Shown here: piece by piece, positions 1 to 9,900 of the stretch
Position numbering within the stretch: the first letter of the stretch is position 1
How the letters are laid out: every line of letters starts with the position of its first letter
Assembly (NCBI GenBank): GCA_963788185.1
Contig: CAWBGE010000024.1
Location: forward strand, 124,001 to 188,000
Length of the DNA: 64,000 nt
Origin: CAIWHR01 sp963788185
Lineage (GTDB): Bacteria > Pseudomonadota > Gammaproteobacteria > Burkholderiales > Casimicrobiaceae
Direction: 5' to 3'
Notes under the pieces: model-generated
Database searches by the model: none
Told to the model about the DNA's origin: nothing
Seen by the model: only the letters and a program-made list of their open reading frames with translations
Position numbers and translations under genes: made by a program

Positions 1-1425
1 CCGCAGCCCCGCGATGCTGGTCAAATCCTCGCCCCACAGACGCGAGTCGGCCAGCAGCGTGGCGGCGAGCGCGGCCGAGTCCTTGCTGCCGCGCCACGCT
101 GCACTGACGATCGCCAGGACATCGGCGTTGTCGCGGATCGGGTACGCCTGCCCCTGCCGTTCGCCGGCATAGTCGCCGCCGGTGAACTTGCCGTCGTAGA
201 AGTTGAGCAGTGCGGCCAGCGAGAACGCCAACCCCGCCGGCGCCTTGCCGCGAGCGGCAGCGTAGTCCTTGACCGTGGGCAGCACGCGCACGTGCCACTT
301 CGACACCGAGTTGAGCGCGATCGAGATCAATTCGTGACGGATGTGCGGATTGGCGAAGCGCTCCATGATCGTCTCGGCGTAGGCGCTGCGCTCGGCTTCG
401 GGCAAGGGCACGAAGGGCACGATCTCGTCGAACATCACCCGTGCCAGGTACTTCGACACCACCGGGTCCTCGGTCATCGACTTGACGGTGTCGAGACCGG
501 CGCTGAAGGCCGCCAGCGAACTGGCGGTGTGCGCGCCGTTGAGGATGCGCACCTTGCGTGTGCGGTAGGGCGTGAGGTCGTCCGTCCAGACCACGTCGAG
601 CCCGGCTTTGTGCAGCGGGAATTCTTCGGCGATGACCGCCGGCCCTTCGATGACCCACAGATGAAAAGGCTCGGCCGCGACCAGCAGCGGGTCGGTGTAG
701 CCCAGCTGTGCGTAAAGTGCCTCCGCCTCAGCAGCCGGGAACCCCGGCACGATGCGGTCGACCAGCGTGTTGCAGAACACGTTGGCGGATTTCACCCACG
801 CCGCGAATTCTGCGGGGAGTTTCCACGCATCGGCGTACTGAAGCACGCAGGACGCGAGCTTCGCCCCGTTGGCCTCGATCAGTTCGCAGGGCAGGAACAC
901 GAGTCCCGGCGCATTGGCGCCGCCGAGCGCCCGGTAGCGTGCCAGCAGCAGCGCGGCGACTTTGGCCGGGAAGCTTGTCGGGCACTGACCTTCGACGCAG
1001 GCTTCGTCGGCGTAGGCGATGCCCGCTTCGGTGGTGTTCGAGATGACGAAACGCAGTGCGGCATCCTTCGCGATCGCCAGCATCGCGCCCCATTGCGCGT
1101 AGGGGTCGAGCGCACGCTGGACGCAGCTCACGACCCGCCGCGAGTCGACAGGCTTGCCGTTCTGCACGCCGCGCAGCAGCACCGTGTACAGCCCGTCCTG
1201 CGCGTTCAGCCGGTCGGCGATGCCCTGCGGCAGCGGCTGGGCCACGGTGACTTCGCCGTTCATGAGTCCGGCGCCGTTGGCGATGTCGATCATCCAGTCG
1301 GCGAAGCCGCGCAGGAAGTTGCCGTCGCCGATCTGCAGGATGCCGACGGACTTCTTTGCGGACGGGGCGGCGGTGTCGGCGTTGAGCTTGCCCTGCGCCA
1401 GCAGTTTTCGATTGAGCGTTACCAC
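1..1425 (-). CDS. uxaB: Tagaturonate reductase (altronate oxidoreductase), 3' end cut by window edge
   Basis: NAD-dependent reductase of the mannitol dehydrogenase/uronate reductase family, cytoplasmic, interconverting D-tagaturonate and D-altronate in galacturonate/L-galactonate catabolism. The frame opens at GTG (1425-1423), preceded by an AAGGA ribosome site, and runs open for 475 codons off the left edge. By comparison with E. coli UxaB (483 aa) about 25-30 C-terminal residues are missing. Family blocks visible in order: GDGNFLRGFADW near the N-terminus, SNTTEAGIAY, FLPCELIEANG, the catalytic-region KVRILNGAHTA, and HELISIALNS. It lies 79 nt downstream of the L-galactonate dehydrogenase-like gene on the same strand, so the two probably form an operon. 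Fructuronate or mannitol oxidoreductase is the main alternative, but the EAGI and CELI blocks fit UxaB best. Confidence 0.88.
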   Translation of the reverse strand, partial: MVTLNRKLLAQGKLNADTAAPSAKKSVGILQIGDGNFLRGFADWMIDIANGAGLMNGEVTVAQPLPQGIADRLNAQDGLYTVLLRGVQNGKPVDSRRVVSCVQRALDPYAQWGAMLAIAKDAALRFVISNTTEAGIAYADEACVEGQCPTSFPAKVAALLLARYRALGGANAPGLVFLPCELIEANGAKLASCVLQYADAWKLPAEFAAWVKSANVFCNTLVDRIVPGFPAAEAEALYAQLGYTDPLLVAAEPFHLWVIEGPAVIAEEFPLHKAGLDVVWTDDLTPYRTRKVRILNGAHTASSLAAFSAGLDTVKSMTEDPVVSKYLARVMFDEIVPFVPLPEAERSAYAETIMERFANPHIRHELISIALNSVSKWHVRVLPTVKDYAAARGKAPAGLAFSLAALLNFYDGKFTGGDYAGERQGQAYPIRDNADVLAIVSAAWRGSKDSAALAATLLADSRLWGEDLTSIAGLR

Positions 1426-1504
1426 GGCGATTCCTTCGCGTGAGTGGGGGGCGGTGACCGGTTGCCGTCACGCAGGCGGGCGCGGCGCCCGCGCCGCGCG
1501 GGCG

Positions 1505-2518
1505 TCAGAACGCGCAGGTCACCTTGAGATAGCGGTCGGGGTGCTCGGAGATATCCGCGACGGTGGCGGGCGCGTCGGCCATCGACACCGACTTGGTGAG
1601 CAGCGCCGCCACGTTGATCTTGCCTTCCGAGATGAGCTTGAGGCTCTCCGGGAACATGCAGGCGCTGTTGCGCGAGCCGTAGATCGTCAGTTCCTTGCGG
1701 GTGACCAGCGCCATCGGCATCGGCGTGTCGCCCTTCGACCAGCCGACCAGCGAGATGCGGCCCGCGAAGGAAACGTAGTCGACGGAACTGCGCAGCGCCC
1801 GCGCGTCGCCCGAAGCCTCGATGACCACCTCGGCCATCCGCTTGCGGGTGATCTCGCTGATGCGCGCGACGGCGTCCTCGCCCACCGGGTCGATGACGTG
1901 CGGGACGCCCAATTGCTTCGCGCGCGCCAGCCGCTCCTTCACCGGGTCGATGACGATGGGAATCGCGCCCAGCGTCAGCGCATAGAGCGCGCACAAGAGG
2001 CCGATCTGGCCGCAGCCGGTGATCGCCACGTATTCGCCGGCGACGACCTGCGGCCGCGCGACGCCGTGCATCGAGATCACCAGCGGCTCGGCCAGCGGCA
2101 GCAGGTCCCAGGGGACGTTGGCCGGCGCCTTGTGCACGAGATGTCGGGGATGCGAGATGTACTCGGCCATGCCGCCGTCGATGTGCACGCCCAGCACCGT
2201 CAGGTTCTCGCAGCAGTTGGTGTGGCCGATCGAGCAGGGGTAGCACTTGCCGCAGTAGACGTAGGGCTCGAGCACGACGCGATCGCCGGGCTTGATGCTG
2301 GTCTCTTCGGCCGGCACCTCGACCACCTCGCCGGCGATCTCGTGCCCGATGATGCGCGGGTAGCTCACCAGCGGGTTCACGCCGCGGTAGGCGCCGATGT
2401 CGGAGCCGCAGATGCCTGCCGTGCGCACCTTGATCAGGATTTCGCCGTCACGGCGCTGCGCCGCGGGAATGTCGACCAGCGCGATTTCGCCGGGCTGCTT
2501 CAGTCGTACCGATTTCAT
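1505..2518 (-). CDS. Zinc-dependent L-galactonate/L-gulonate 5-dehydrogenase-like protein
   Basis: 337-aa medium-chain zinc alcohol dehydrogenase resembling E. coli LgoD (YjjN), which oxidises L-galactonate to D-tagaturonate. Catalytic zinc ligands are visible as Cys37 (GICGSD) and His59-Glu60 (GHEIAGE). The four structural-zinc cysteines lie in CGKCYPCSIGHTNCC near residue 92-107. A Rossmann segment follows (ITGCGQIGLLCA, about residue 165). Starting at ATG 2518 gives a normal family length. It is first in the leftward pair with uxaB, which would consume its tagaturonate product, and it diverges from the dehydratase gene across 188 bp that must hold both promoters. The exact substrate is inferred from the uxaB neighbour; threonine or sorbitol dehydrogenase activity cannot be excluded. 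Confidence 0.75.
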   Translation of the reverse strand: MKSVRLKQPGEIALVDIPAAQRRDGEILIKVRTAGICGSDIGAYRGVNPLVSYPRIIGHEIAGEVVEVPAEETSIKPGDRVVLEPYVYCGKCYPCSIGHTNCCENLTVLGVHIDGGMAEYISHPRHLVHKAPANVPWDLLPLAEPLVISMHGVARPQVVAGEYVAITGCGQIGLLCALYALTLGAIPIVIDPVKERLARAKQLGVPHVIDPVGEDAVARISEITRKRMAEVVIEASGDARALRSSVDYVSFAGRISLVGWSKGDTPMPMALVTRKELTIYGSRNSACMFPESLKLISEGKINVAALLTKSVSMADAPATVADISEHPDRYLKVTCAF

Positions 2519-2706
2519 GGGACCTCCGGGGGGCTTATGGGCGCATTTTACGTGAGTGCCGTCGCGGCCCCCGCCACTGACCGCAACATGGGTTTCGCGC
2601 GACTCGCTTTCCCTTCCACACCCCGCGGGTGTAGCTTGCTAACATTCGCAGGTGAAACACCGGCCCGCTGCGGCGCCATTCATTCGAGACGAGGTCAGAG
2701 AAACCC

Positions 2707-4437
2707 ATGAGCAAGAAACCCGCCAAGCCCCCGCTTCGCTCCCGTTCGTGGTTCGACAGTCACGACCGCGACGCGTTCGTCCATCGTTCCTGGCTCAAGA
2801 ACCAGGGCTACCCGCACGACCTCTTCGACGGCCGGCCGGTGATCGGCATCTGCAACACCTGGTCCGACGTGACGCCTTGCAACGGCCACTTTCGCGAGCT
2901 GGCGGAGCACATCAAGGCGGGCGTGCTCGAGGCGGGCGGCTTTCCGCTGGAGTTTCCGGTGATGAGCCTCGGCGAGACGATGATGCGGCCGACGACGATG
3001 TTGTTTCGCAATCAGGTGGCAATGGACGTCGAGGAGTCGATCCGCGCCAATCCCTTCGACGGCATCGTGCTGATGATGGGCTGCGACAAGACCACGCCGT
3101 CGCTGCTGATGGGCGCCGCGTCCTGCGACCTGCCGACGATCGGGCTCTCCGGCGGGCCCATGCTCAACGGCAAGTACCGGGGCGAGGACATCGGCTCGGG
3201 CACGCACACGTGGAAATTCACCGAGGCACTGAAGCTCGGCACGATGAAGATGTCGGACCTGCCCGAGGCCGAGGCCTGCAACTCGCGATCGTCGGGTCAC
3301 TGCAACACGATGGGCACGGCGTCGACGATGGCAACGATGGTCGAGGCGCTGGGCATGGCGCTGCCGACCAACGCGGCGATTCCGGCCGCCGACTCGCGGC
3401 GCAAGGTTCTGGCCCGCATGACCGGCCGGCGCATCGTCGAGATGGTGCATGAGGACCTCCGGATGTCGAAGATACTGACCAGGAGAGCGTTCGAGAACGC
3501 GATCATGGTCAACGGCGCGGTCGGCGGCTCGACCAACGCCGTGGTGCATCTGCTGGCCATCGCAGGGCGCATCGGCGTCGACCTGACGCTCGACGATTGG
3601 GACCGCCTCGGTCGCGACATTCCCTGCCTCGTCAACCTGATGCCCTCCGGCAAGTACCTGATGGAGGACTTCTATTACGCGGGCGGGCTGCCGGTGGTGA
3701 TCAGGGAAATCGCCGGCGCGCTGCACAAGAAGGCGTTGACCGTGAACGGGAGCACGATCTGGCAGAACGTCAAGGACGCCGTCAACTACAACGAGGCAGT
3801 GATCACGCCGCTTGCCAAGCCGTTCAAGCCGCTTGGCGGCATCGCGGTGCTGCGCGGCAACCTGGCGCCCCGCGGCGCGGTGCTGAAGCCGTCGGCGGCG
3901 ACGCCGAAACTGATGAAGCACAAGGGTCGCGCGGTGGTGTTCGAGGACATCGCCGACCTGCACGCGCGCATCGACGACCCGAAGCTCGATGTCAAGTCCG
4001 ACGACGTGATGGTGCTGAAGAACTGCGGGCCGAAGGGCTACCCGGGGTTCCCGGAGGTCGGCAACTTCGCGCTGCCGACCAAGCTGCTGAAGCAGGGCGT
4101 CACCGACATGGTGCGCATTTCCGACGCCCGGATGTCGGGCACCGCCTACGGCACCGTCGTGCTGCACACCGCGCCCGAAGCCGCCGCAGGAGGGCCGCTG
4201 GCGCTGGTGCAGAACGGCGACATCATCGAGCTCGACGTCGCCAGGCGCAGGCTGCATCTGCACGTCAGCGACGAGGAACTCGCACGCCGCCGCGCGCAGT
4301 GGCAGCCGTTGCCGCCGCACGCCGACCGTGGCTGGGTGAAGCTCTATTGCGACACGGTGCTGCAGGCCGACCAGGGCGTGGACCTCGATTTCCTCGTTGG
4401 CAAGTCCGGGGCGAAGGTCGGCAAGCCGAGTCATTGA
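2707..4437 (+). CDS. IlvD/Edd-family sugar-acid dehydratase, L-arabinonate dehydratase-like
   Basis: 576-aa Fe-S dehydratase that removes water from an aldonic acid to give a 2-keto-3-deoxy acid. The three expected iron-sulfur ligands are Cys58 (TPCNGH), Cys126 (MMGCDKTT) and Cys199 (SGHCNTMG). This spacing and the total length are those of the Rhizobium L-arabinonate dehydratase, whose ligands are offset by one residue. The active-site serine region is DARMSGTAYG near residue 475. The start ATG 2707 follows a GAGGTCAGAG stretch. It is transcribed away from the L-galactonate dehydrogenase-like gene, so this locus is a sugar-acid island. L-arabinonate, D-galactonate, D-xylonate and L-fuconate are all possible substrates in this family; neighbours do not decide. 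No regulator gene is adjacent. Confidence 0.8.
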   Translation: MSKKPAKPPLRSRSWFDSHDRDAFVHRSWLKNQGYPHDLFDGRPVIGICNTWSDVTPCNGHFRELAEHIKAGVLEAGGFPLEFPVMSLGETMMRPTTMLFRNQVAMDVEESIRANPFDGIVLMMGCDKTTPSLLMGAASCDLPTIGLSGGPMLNGKYRGEDIGSGTHTWKFTEALKLGTMKMSDLPEAEACNSRSSGHCNTMGTASTMATMVEALGMALPTNAAIPAADSRRKVLARMTGRRIVEMVHEDLRMSKILTRRAFENAIMVNGAVGGSTNAVVHLLAIAGRIGVDLTLDDWDRLGRDIPCLVNLMPSGKYLMEDFYYAGGLPVVIREIAGALHKKALTVNGSTIWQNVKDAVNYNEAVITPLAKPFKPLGGIAVLRGNLAPRGAVLKPSAATPKLMKHKGRAVVFEDIADLHARIDDPKLDVKSDDVMVLKNCGPKGYPGFPEVGNFALPTKLLKQGVTDMVRISDARMSGTAYGTVVLHTAPEAAAGGPLALVQNGDIIELDVARRRLHLHVSDEELARRRAQWQPLPPHADRGWVKLYCDTVLQADQGVDLDFLVGKSGAKVGKPSH

Positions 4438-4460
4438 CAAGCAGGGCCAGGCTCGACTTT

Positions 4461-4487
4461 CGCGCAAGTTGCGGCGCCCCTTGCGCG
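4461..4487. terminator. Candidate hairpin between convergent genes
   Basis: Eight-base perfect inverted repeat CGCGCAAG (4461-4468) and CTTGCGCG (4480-4487) with an 11-nt loop, located 24 nt after the dehydratase stop and 46 nt past the stop of the converging PEP-CTERM gene. There is no T-run on either side, so intrinsic termination is only a guess. Confidence 0.3.
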
Positions 4488-4532
4488 GAGCGCCGAAGTT
4501 GGGCGCACGAACACTTGATCGCGGGATGACGA

Positions 4533-6398
4533 TCAGGTCGCGCTGCGCCGCATCGTCATCGTCAACCCCATCAGCCCGAGGGCGAGCAGCGCGAGCGTGC
4601 CGGGTTCGGGAGCGGTGCCGGGGCCTGGATTGGGGTTTACAACGCCCGTGACGTAAAAGCTGCCGTCGCCAGACAACTCCCCGAAGACCGAGCCGATGCT
4701 GCTCGAGACCAGGAAGGTGGGCATGTTTAGGAAAGCGAGGTTGCCGTAGGCGACCAGCCAGTTGAACACATCGCCCACCGTCGGCAGAAACGCGTCGATG
4801 AACATGAAGTTCACCAGACCGCGGTCGATCGTGGCGTCGCCCGACACGAACAGCTGGTCGTAGTCGACACCGGCTCTCGGTCCGCCGATTTGAATGTTGA
4901 AGATCGCGTTGGTCGCCGTGAAATTGCCGTCGATGCTCAGCAGACCCGGCGAATTGCCCGGGCTTATGGTCCCGCTGAAGGCATCGATCGCCGGCGCCAC
5001 AAAGGCCACGTTGCCGAAGATCGTTCCGCTGCCGCTCAGCTCTCCACCTTCGAATTGCACAGTATCGGCAGCCAACGATCCGTTGATGTTCGTTGCGCCA
5101 CCCGTCTGCAGGTACGTGCCGTCCTGCAGACCGAAATACCCGGACGATTCGACCACGGTGGTGCCGGCCTGCTGGCTGTAGCTGCCGGCTCCGGTGATTC
5201 CCATGATTGCGCCGCCGCCTTTCACGGTCACGTCGCCGCTGTTGACGAGCGCCCCCTCGAGCTGGATCAGACCCGAGGTCTCGACCTTGCCGCCAGCGGC
5301 AACGTTCAGGTTGGAGAATGCGTAGAACCCGCCGCTCTGGCCTTGGTCGAGTTTGCCGCCGGACTCGATGTTGATTGTTCCCCCCTGGAAGAAGCGACCG
5401 TTGTTGACGAGCGTGCCGCCGCCGGCGATCGTCATGCTGCCCGGCTTGTCCCATTCGCCGAGGAAGATGCTGCCGCCGCCCGAGGTCGCCACGGTTCCGG
5501 TGACTGTGTGCGCTCCCTGCAGGCCGATGATGCCGGCGCCGGAAGCTTCGAGGTTCGCTCCATCGGAGTGGGTACCGCCACCGGCCAGCGTCAGCTGACC
5601 GCTGCTGGCCGAAATCCGCCCGGCGTTGACGATGGGCGCCGCGATGACGCTGGTGCCGCTGCCATTGGTCTTCGAAAGCGTCGCACCGGCTTCGTTGTGG
5701 AACTGGATGGGCGTCGGACCCTGGTCGTAGTTCGGCGAAACGAGGGCGATGCCGTTGTCGTTCCGGAGATCGACCACACCGCCGGAGCGATTCCGGAAGT
5801 CGTAACCGAACCAGAGCGACATGTTGCCGTTGCCGCTCTGGGTCAGCGTGCCGCTGTTCGAAACCTGCCCGGATCCGCGGAACTCCAGCGTGCCCAGGAC
5901 GTCGGTGTTGCCCAGGAGCACCACTGCACCCGGCCCCGTGATCCGTGAGGGATTCAGCACGCTGTTTTCGTTGACGGTCGTCGGGCCCAGCGTGAACGTG
6001 CTGAATGAAGTCAGCTGGCCGCCCTGCAGGCTGAGCCCGCCGGCGTTCGATTCGCGCGTCGCCGAAAGAGATGCGCCTTCGCCGATATACAACCGGCGGC
6101 CCGCACCGTCGAAGCTGCTGACGTTGGCATTGACCGGCCCGCCGCCCGCGCTCTGCAGGAAACGCATATAGACGCTTCCGCACGGCGAGGTGAGAGGGCT
6201 GTCGCATCCTGTACGGGCACTGGCGTCGTCGCCGCTGCCGGGAAGTCGACCGAAATCACCATTCGAGTCGAGCCAGCCATTTGGCGCAGTGCTGTTCCCC
6301 CACAGTTCGCCCTGCAACCTGAACAACTCGGCCTGGCTCACTCCGGCGGTGGTCGCGAAGGCCAACACCAATAGACACTGCATTCCCCTGTTCATCAT
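4533..6398 (-). CDS. PEP-CTERM sorting-domain protein with autotransporter-like beta repeats
   Basis: Predicted 621-aa secreted surface protein. ATG at 6398 is chosen because GGAGGAGA (6408-6401) sits just upstream; an open frame continues 32 codons further but lacks a ribosome site. The order is: signal peptide (MNRGMQCLLVLAFATTAG, cleavage after SQA), a long Gly/Ser/Asn-rich region of short degenerate beta repeats (GGxLxNxGxFxQGGxIxI type, as in adhesin passenger domains), then a C-terminal tripartite signal with APEPGTLALLALGLMGL and basic MRR. PEP-CTERM proteins are recognised by an exosortase in bacteria that make exopolysaccharide. No exosortase or EPS gene lies in the window. Convergent with the upstream dehydratase. 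The ligand or matrix role cannot be read from sequence. Confidence 0.85.
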   Translation of the reverse strand: MMNRGMQCLLVLAFATTAGVSQAELFRLQGELWGNSTAPNGWLDSNGDFGRLPGSGDDASARTGCDSPLTSPCGSVYMRFLQSAGGGPVNANVSSFDGAGRRLYIGEGASLSATRESNAGGLSLQGGQLTSFSTFTLGPTTVNENSVLNPSRITGPGAVVLLGNTDVLGTLEFRGSGQVSNSGTLTQSGNGNMSLWFGYDFRNRSGGVVDLRNDNGIALVSPNYDQGPTPIQFHNEAGATLSKTNGSGTSVIAAPIVNAGRISASSGQLTLAGGGTHSDGANLEASGAGIIGLQGAHTVTGTVATSGGGSIFLGEWDKPGSMTIAGGGTLVNNGRFFQGGTINIESGGKLDQGQSGGFYAFSNLNVAAGGKVETSGLIQLEGALVNSGDVTVKGGGAIMGITGAGSYSQQAGTTVVESSGYFGLQDGTYLQTGGATNINGSLAADTVQFEGGELSGSGTIFGNVAFVAPAIDAFSGTISPGNSPGLLSIDGNFTATNAIFNIQIGGPRAGVDYDQLFVSGDATIDRGLVNFMFIDAFLPTVGDVFNWLVAYGNLAFLNMPTFLVSSSIGSVFGELSGDGSFYVTGVVNPNPGPGTAPEPGTLALLALGLMGLTMTMRRSAT

Positions 6399-6997
6399 TG
6401 TCTCCTCCAATTTTCGCCAATTTCCGTTACTCGACCACTCCGGAGGCCAGCCAGCGTGATGACCCCGTCGTGTTCCGGCCACTGTTGCGACCATCGACCC
6501 CGCTGGCCGGGACAGACCACGCCGCCGGGTTGCGGTGAAGCCAATCCACTTGGCAGCGCCCTGATCCCGCAGTTCGTCACCCGGCTATCCCTCACTGCAC
6601 CCCTTCTTCTGCACCTCCGCGATGAGTTGCGCGACCTTGGCGTCCGCGCTCACGGGCTCTCTCATGTAGGGCGGGCCGCAGGAGACAAGCAACTGGAAGC
6701 GCGCCCGCATTGCAATCCTCCCTGGTCGAGCAGTGACCTTCGTTGACCCCGGCTCCAAAATGCGCTGTCACCGATCCACAGGCACCGATGCCGAGGTCTG
6801 ATAGGAGTTGTATCGTCGCAGGCGTCACACGACCGTTACACAGCGTGGGATCGAGACCGGCGGGCGCGCGGCGAGGAACGTGACCGGCGCCGAGCGGCAG
6901 CCGATACCCCGCAATTTGCAGTGTCGTCGGGATGGAGGCCGGCGCAGGTGCCGCCGCGCGCTGCGTGGCGCGTGGCGTTCCGGCTCGCCGTGGCGAA
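6399..6997. other. Intergenic region without a recognisable gene
   Basis: About 600 bp between the start of the PEP-CTERM gene and the stop of the AfsR/DnrI-like regulator. Short open frames exist on both strands but none has a ribosome site, conserved motif or protein-like composition that I can support. It should contain the promoter of the PEP-CTERM gene, of which only the GGAGGAGA ribosome site is clear. No tRNA or obvious terminator is seen. Confidence 0.5.
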
Positions 6998-9900
6998 TTA
7001 CTTCTGGATCGTCGCGCGCCGCAAGAGCTCTCGGTTGATCAGGTTGCGTCTGAGGAAGCTGTCGCGGAACTCGGGAGGGACACTCCGGCTGGCGATCTCG
7101 CGCAGCCAGACCGCACCCCGCTCGGCCAATCGCCTCGCCTCGGCCGCATGCCCTGCCTGCTGGTGGACAACCGCTGCGTGGTAAAGGATCGCCGGCCACG
7201 TGAGGTCGTCGGTATTGCAGCCCGCCGCCAATTCGACGGCGAGCCGCGCGTGCGCAACGGCCTCAAAGGCGCCGCCATTCTCCATTTCGGCGATTGCGGC
7301 GCGCGACCACGCACTGGCTTCCAGCCCGCGAAACTCGGCCTCGTGCGCGGCCGCCGCCACCGCATGAGCGGCCGCGATCGACTCGGCTGACGGCAACAAG
7401 GGGGTGAGTCGCAGCCGCGCGAGCAGCGCGATCGCGCAGGGCGTTTGCGCCTCGGTCAGCGCGCGCCCACGTGCCCGCGCCGCGTCGGGCCGCAGCTTCG
7501 CGTCCACGGCAAGGCGCAAATCGAGCAGCGCCAACTCGTGCTCGTCCGCCGGTTGCCCGACCGCCCGCTGCGCGAGTTCGCGATCCTGAATTGCCCGTGT
7601 CGTCTGGCCGAGATCGAGCCAGAGGTTCGCCCGCGTAGCGAGCGTGCCCGTGACACTCCCCGGCGAGCGCTCGCGCATTACGTCGATGACCCGCTGGATC
7701 CGCTGCAATGCTTCGGTATAGCGCCCGAGCAGCCGCAGCGCCATCGCCGCATACCAATCGTTGTTGCCGCCCATCCCTTCGACCTTGTCGTGCGCCGCGT
7801 GCAACGCGTCGGCGCGCTCCAGGCGAATCAGCGCCTCGTCGGGCCGGAGCAGACGCAGCATCGCACTGGCCCCGTGGGCAAGCGCGACGATCTGCGACAA
7901 CGTATGGCGGCAGGACTGTGCCTCGACGACGGCCTCGTCGAACAGATCGAGCGCAGGCGTGGTCTGGCCTGCACGTTGCAGCACGAAGCCGACTTTGATC
8001 AACAGGTTCACTCTTTGCCGCGGATCGTGCCAACGCCGGACTTCAGCCACGATCGGGGTCGCGACTTCTGTCGCGCGTCGCGCATCTCCCCGCATCGAGT
8101 GGAGGATGGCCGCGTTGAGCGTGCCACCGACCCGGAACCAGTCCAATCCCGCGTGGGTCGCAAGCTCGACGGCGCGCTCGGCGGCGGCAAGCCCCTCGTC
8201 GATGCGCTCTCTGCGGTGCATGCTGAAGTCGGAGCGCAGCAGCAGCGCGCCGATGGTCTGCAACGGCGTCGCGGCGAGCCGGTCGAGCCGGTCGATCAGC
8301 GGCAGCAGGTCGGCGCTGCGGTCGACGTGAAGCTTGTCGTCGACCAGCGTCGCAAGCGTGTCGAACGCCTGCTCGGCGCTGACTGTGCCCGCTTCGATAT
8401 CCGCTGCGCGCTCCAGGAACGCAACGGCTTCCCGGGGACGCAGCGCCGCCTCGGCACGCTCAGCTGCCTTGCGCAACCAAGGCAGCGCGCGCTGCCGCGA
8501 CGTCGAAGCCTCCCAGTGCGCGGCGATGCGCGCCGGTTCGCCATCTGAACGCTCGAGCCACTCAGCGATCGACGCATGGGTGTGCGTTGCGATCGCAGCG
8601 GGTATCGATCGCAGTGCCGACTCGAAAACGAGATCGTGCGCGAATACGGCGCCACGTAACACCTGCGCCACCTCCAGTTCGTTCCACGCATCGGCGAGTG
8701 CCAGTGCCGGCGTCTTGAGGACGTGCTCGGCCAGCTCGATCGAGAAGTCGACACCCGCGACTGCCGCCACCCTGGCGAGCGCGATCGCGGGCGTGGAGAG
8801 CTGTCGCAGTCGCCGCTCGATCAGGGCGCCGACGCCGGGCGGGATCGTCAGCTCGGCGTCATCGGCCCCGTTCGTCAACGCATGCTTCAACGTCTCCAGC
8901 GCGAACATCGGGTTGCCGCCGGTGTGGCGAACCAGCCGCTCTGCCATCGCCCGGCCGTCGATCTCGGGCACGCCCAGCGAGTCGATGAGCTCGGCCATCT
9001 GCCGCACGTCGAGCGGCTCCAGTGCGACGGTGGTCAGTGCCAAGGTTTCTTCCAGGGCCTCGCGCAATGCCTGGGCGGCCGCGGCCGGCTCGCCACTGCG
9101 TTGCGCGAAGCCCCAGTGCAGTGTCGCCTGCTCGTCACTGCCCTGTATCGTGCGCAGCATGTCCAGGCTCGCGTCATCGGCGAACTGCACGTCGTCCAGG
9201 ACGAAGCCGCGGACACCCTCGCGCTCGACGCCGACCAACACGGACTCGATAGCGCGTTGCAACTGCAGTCGCTGGCCGTCGGGGGACTCGACGAGCGTGC
9301 CGGGCAATTCCGGCAGCAACTGCGCCAGCGGGGCGCGCAAGGCGTCCGGAAGTACCGGCGGCTTGCCGGCGAGCGCCGCGCGCAGCACCCGTGCCATCGT
9401 CGCATAGGGAACCGCCGCGTCGCCCGGCCGCGCCGCTGCGACGATCACCCGGACGCCCTCGCCAGCGAATTCGGCGAGCAACCGGGACTTGCCCATCCCG
9501 GCCTCGCCAAGCACCAGGAAGGCACGGCCCGCGTTCCATGCTTCATCCAGCGCGGCGAGCTCCGCGGCGCGGCCGACGAGCCGCGGCGGTCGCAGGATCG
9601 TGACAGGAGGCGCCCGCCGCGCCGCAACTGGGCGCGGCGACACGTACTGCTCAATCTGGCTCCGCAGCCGCAACGTCTCCATGCTCGGCTCGGCGCCGAG
9701 CTCCGCTCGCAGCAGCCGGGCGCATCGTTCGTACGCCGCCACGGCCGCACCGACGTCGCCGCGCAGGTAGTGCAGCTTCATCACCTGCCGGTGCGCGCTC
9801 TCCGACCACGGATCCAGATCGATAAGCCGGTTTGCGTGCTCGAGCGCGACCGCGTAGTCGCCCTCCGCCTGCGCCTGCGCGACTGCCGCCTCGAGCACCG

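Noticed and set aside
2695..6207. A very long open frame on the minus strand (over 1100 codons) opposite the dehydratase and out of register with the PEP-CTERM gene
   Set aside because: High-GC shadow frame: its composition is Arg-, Gln- and His-rich, and it overlaps two genes with clear family motifs.
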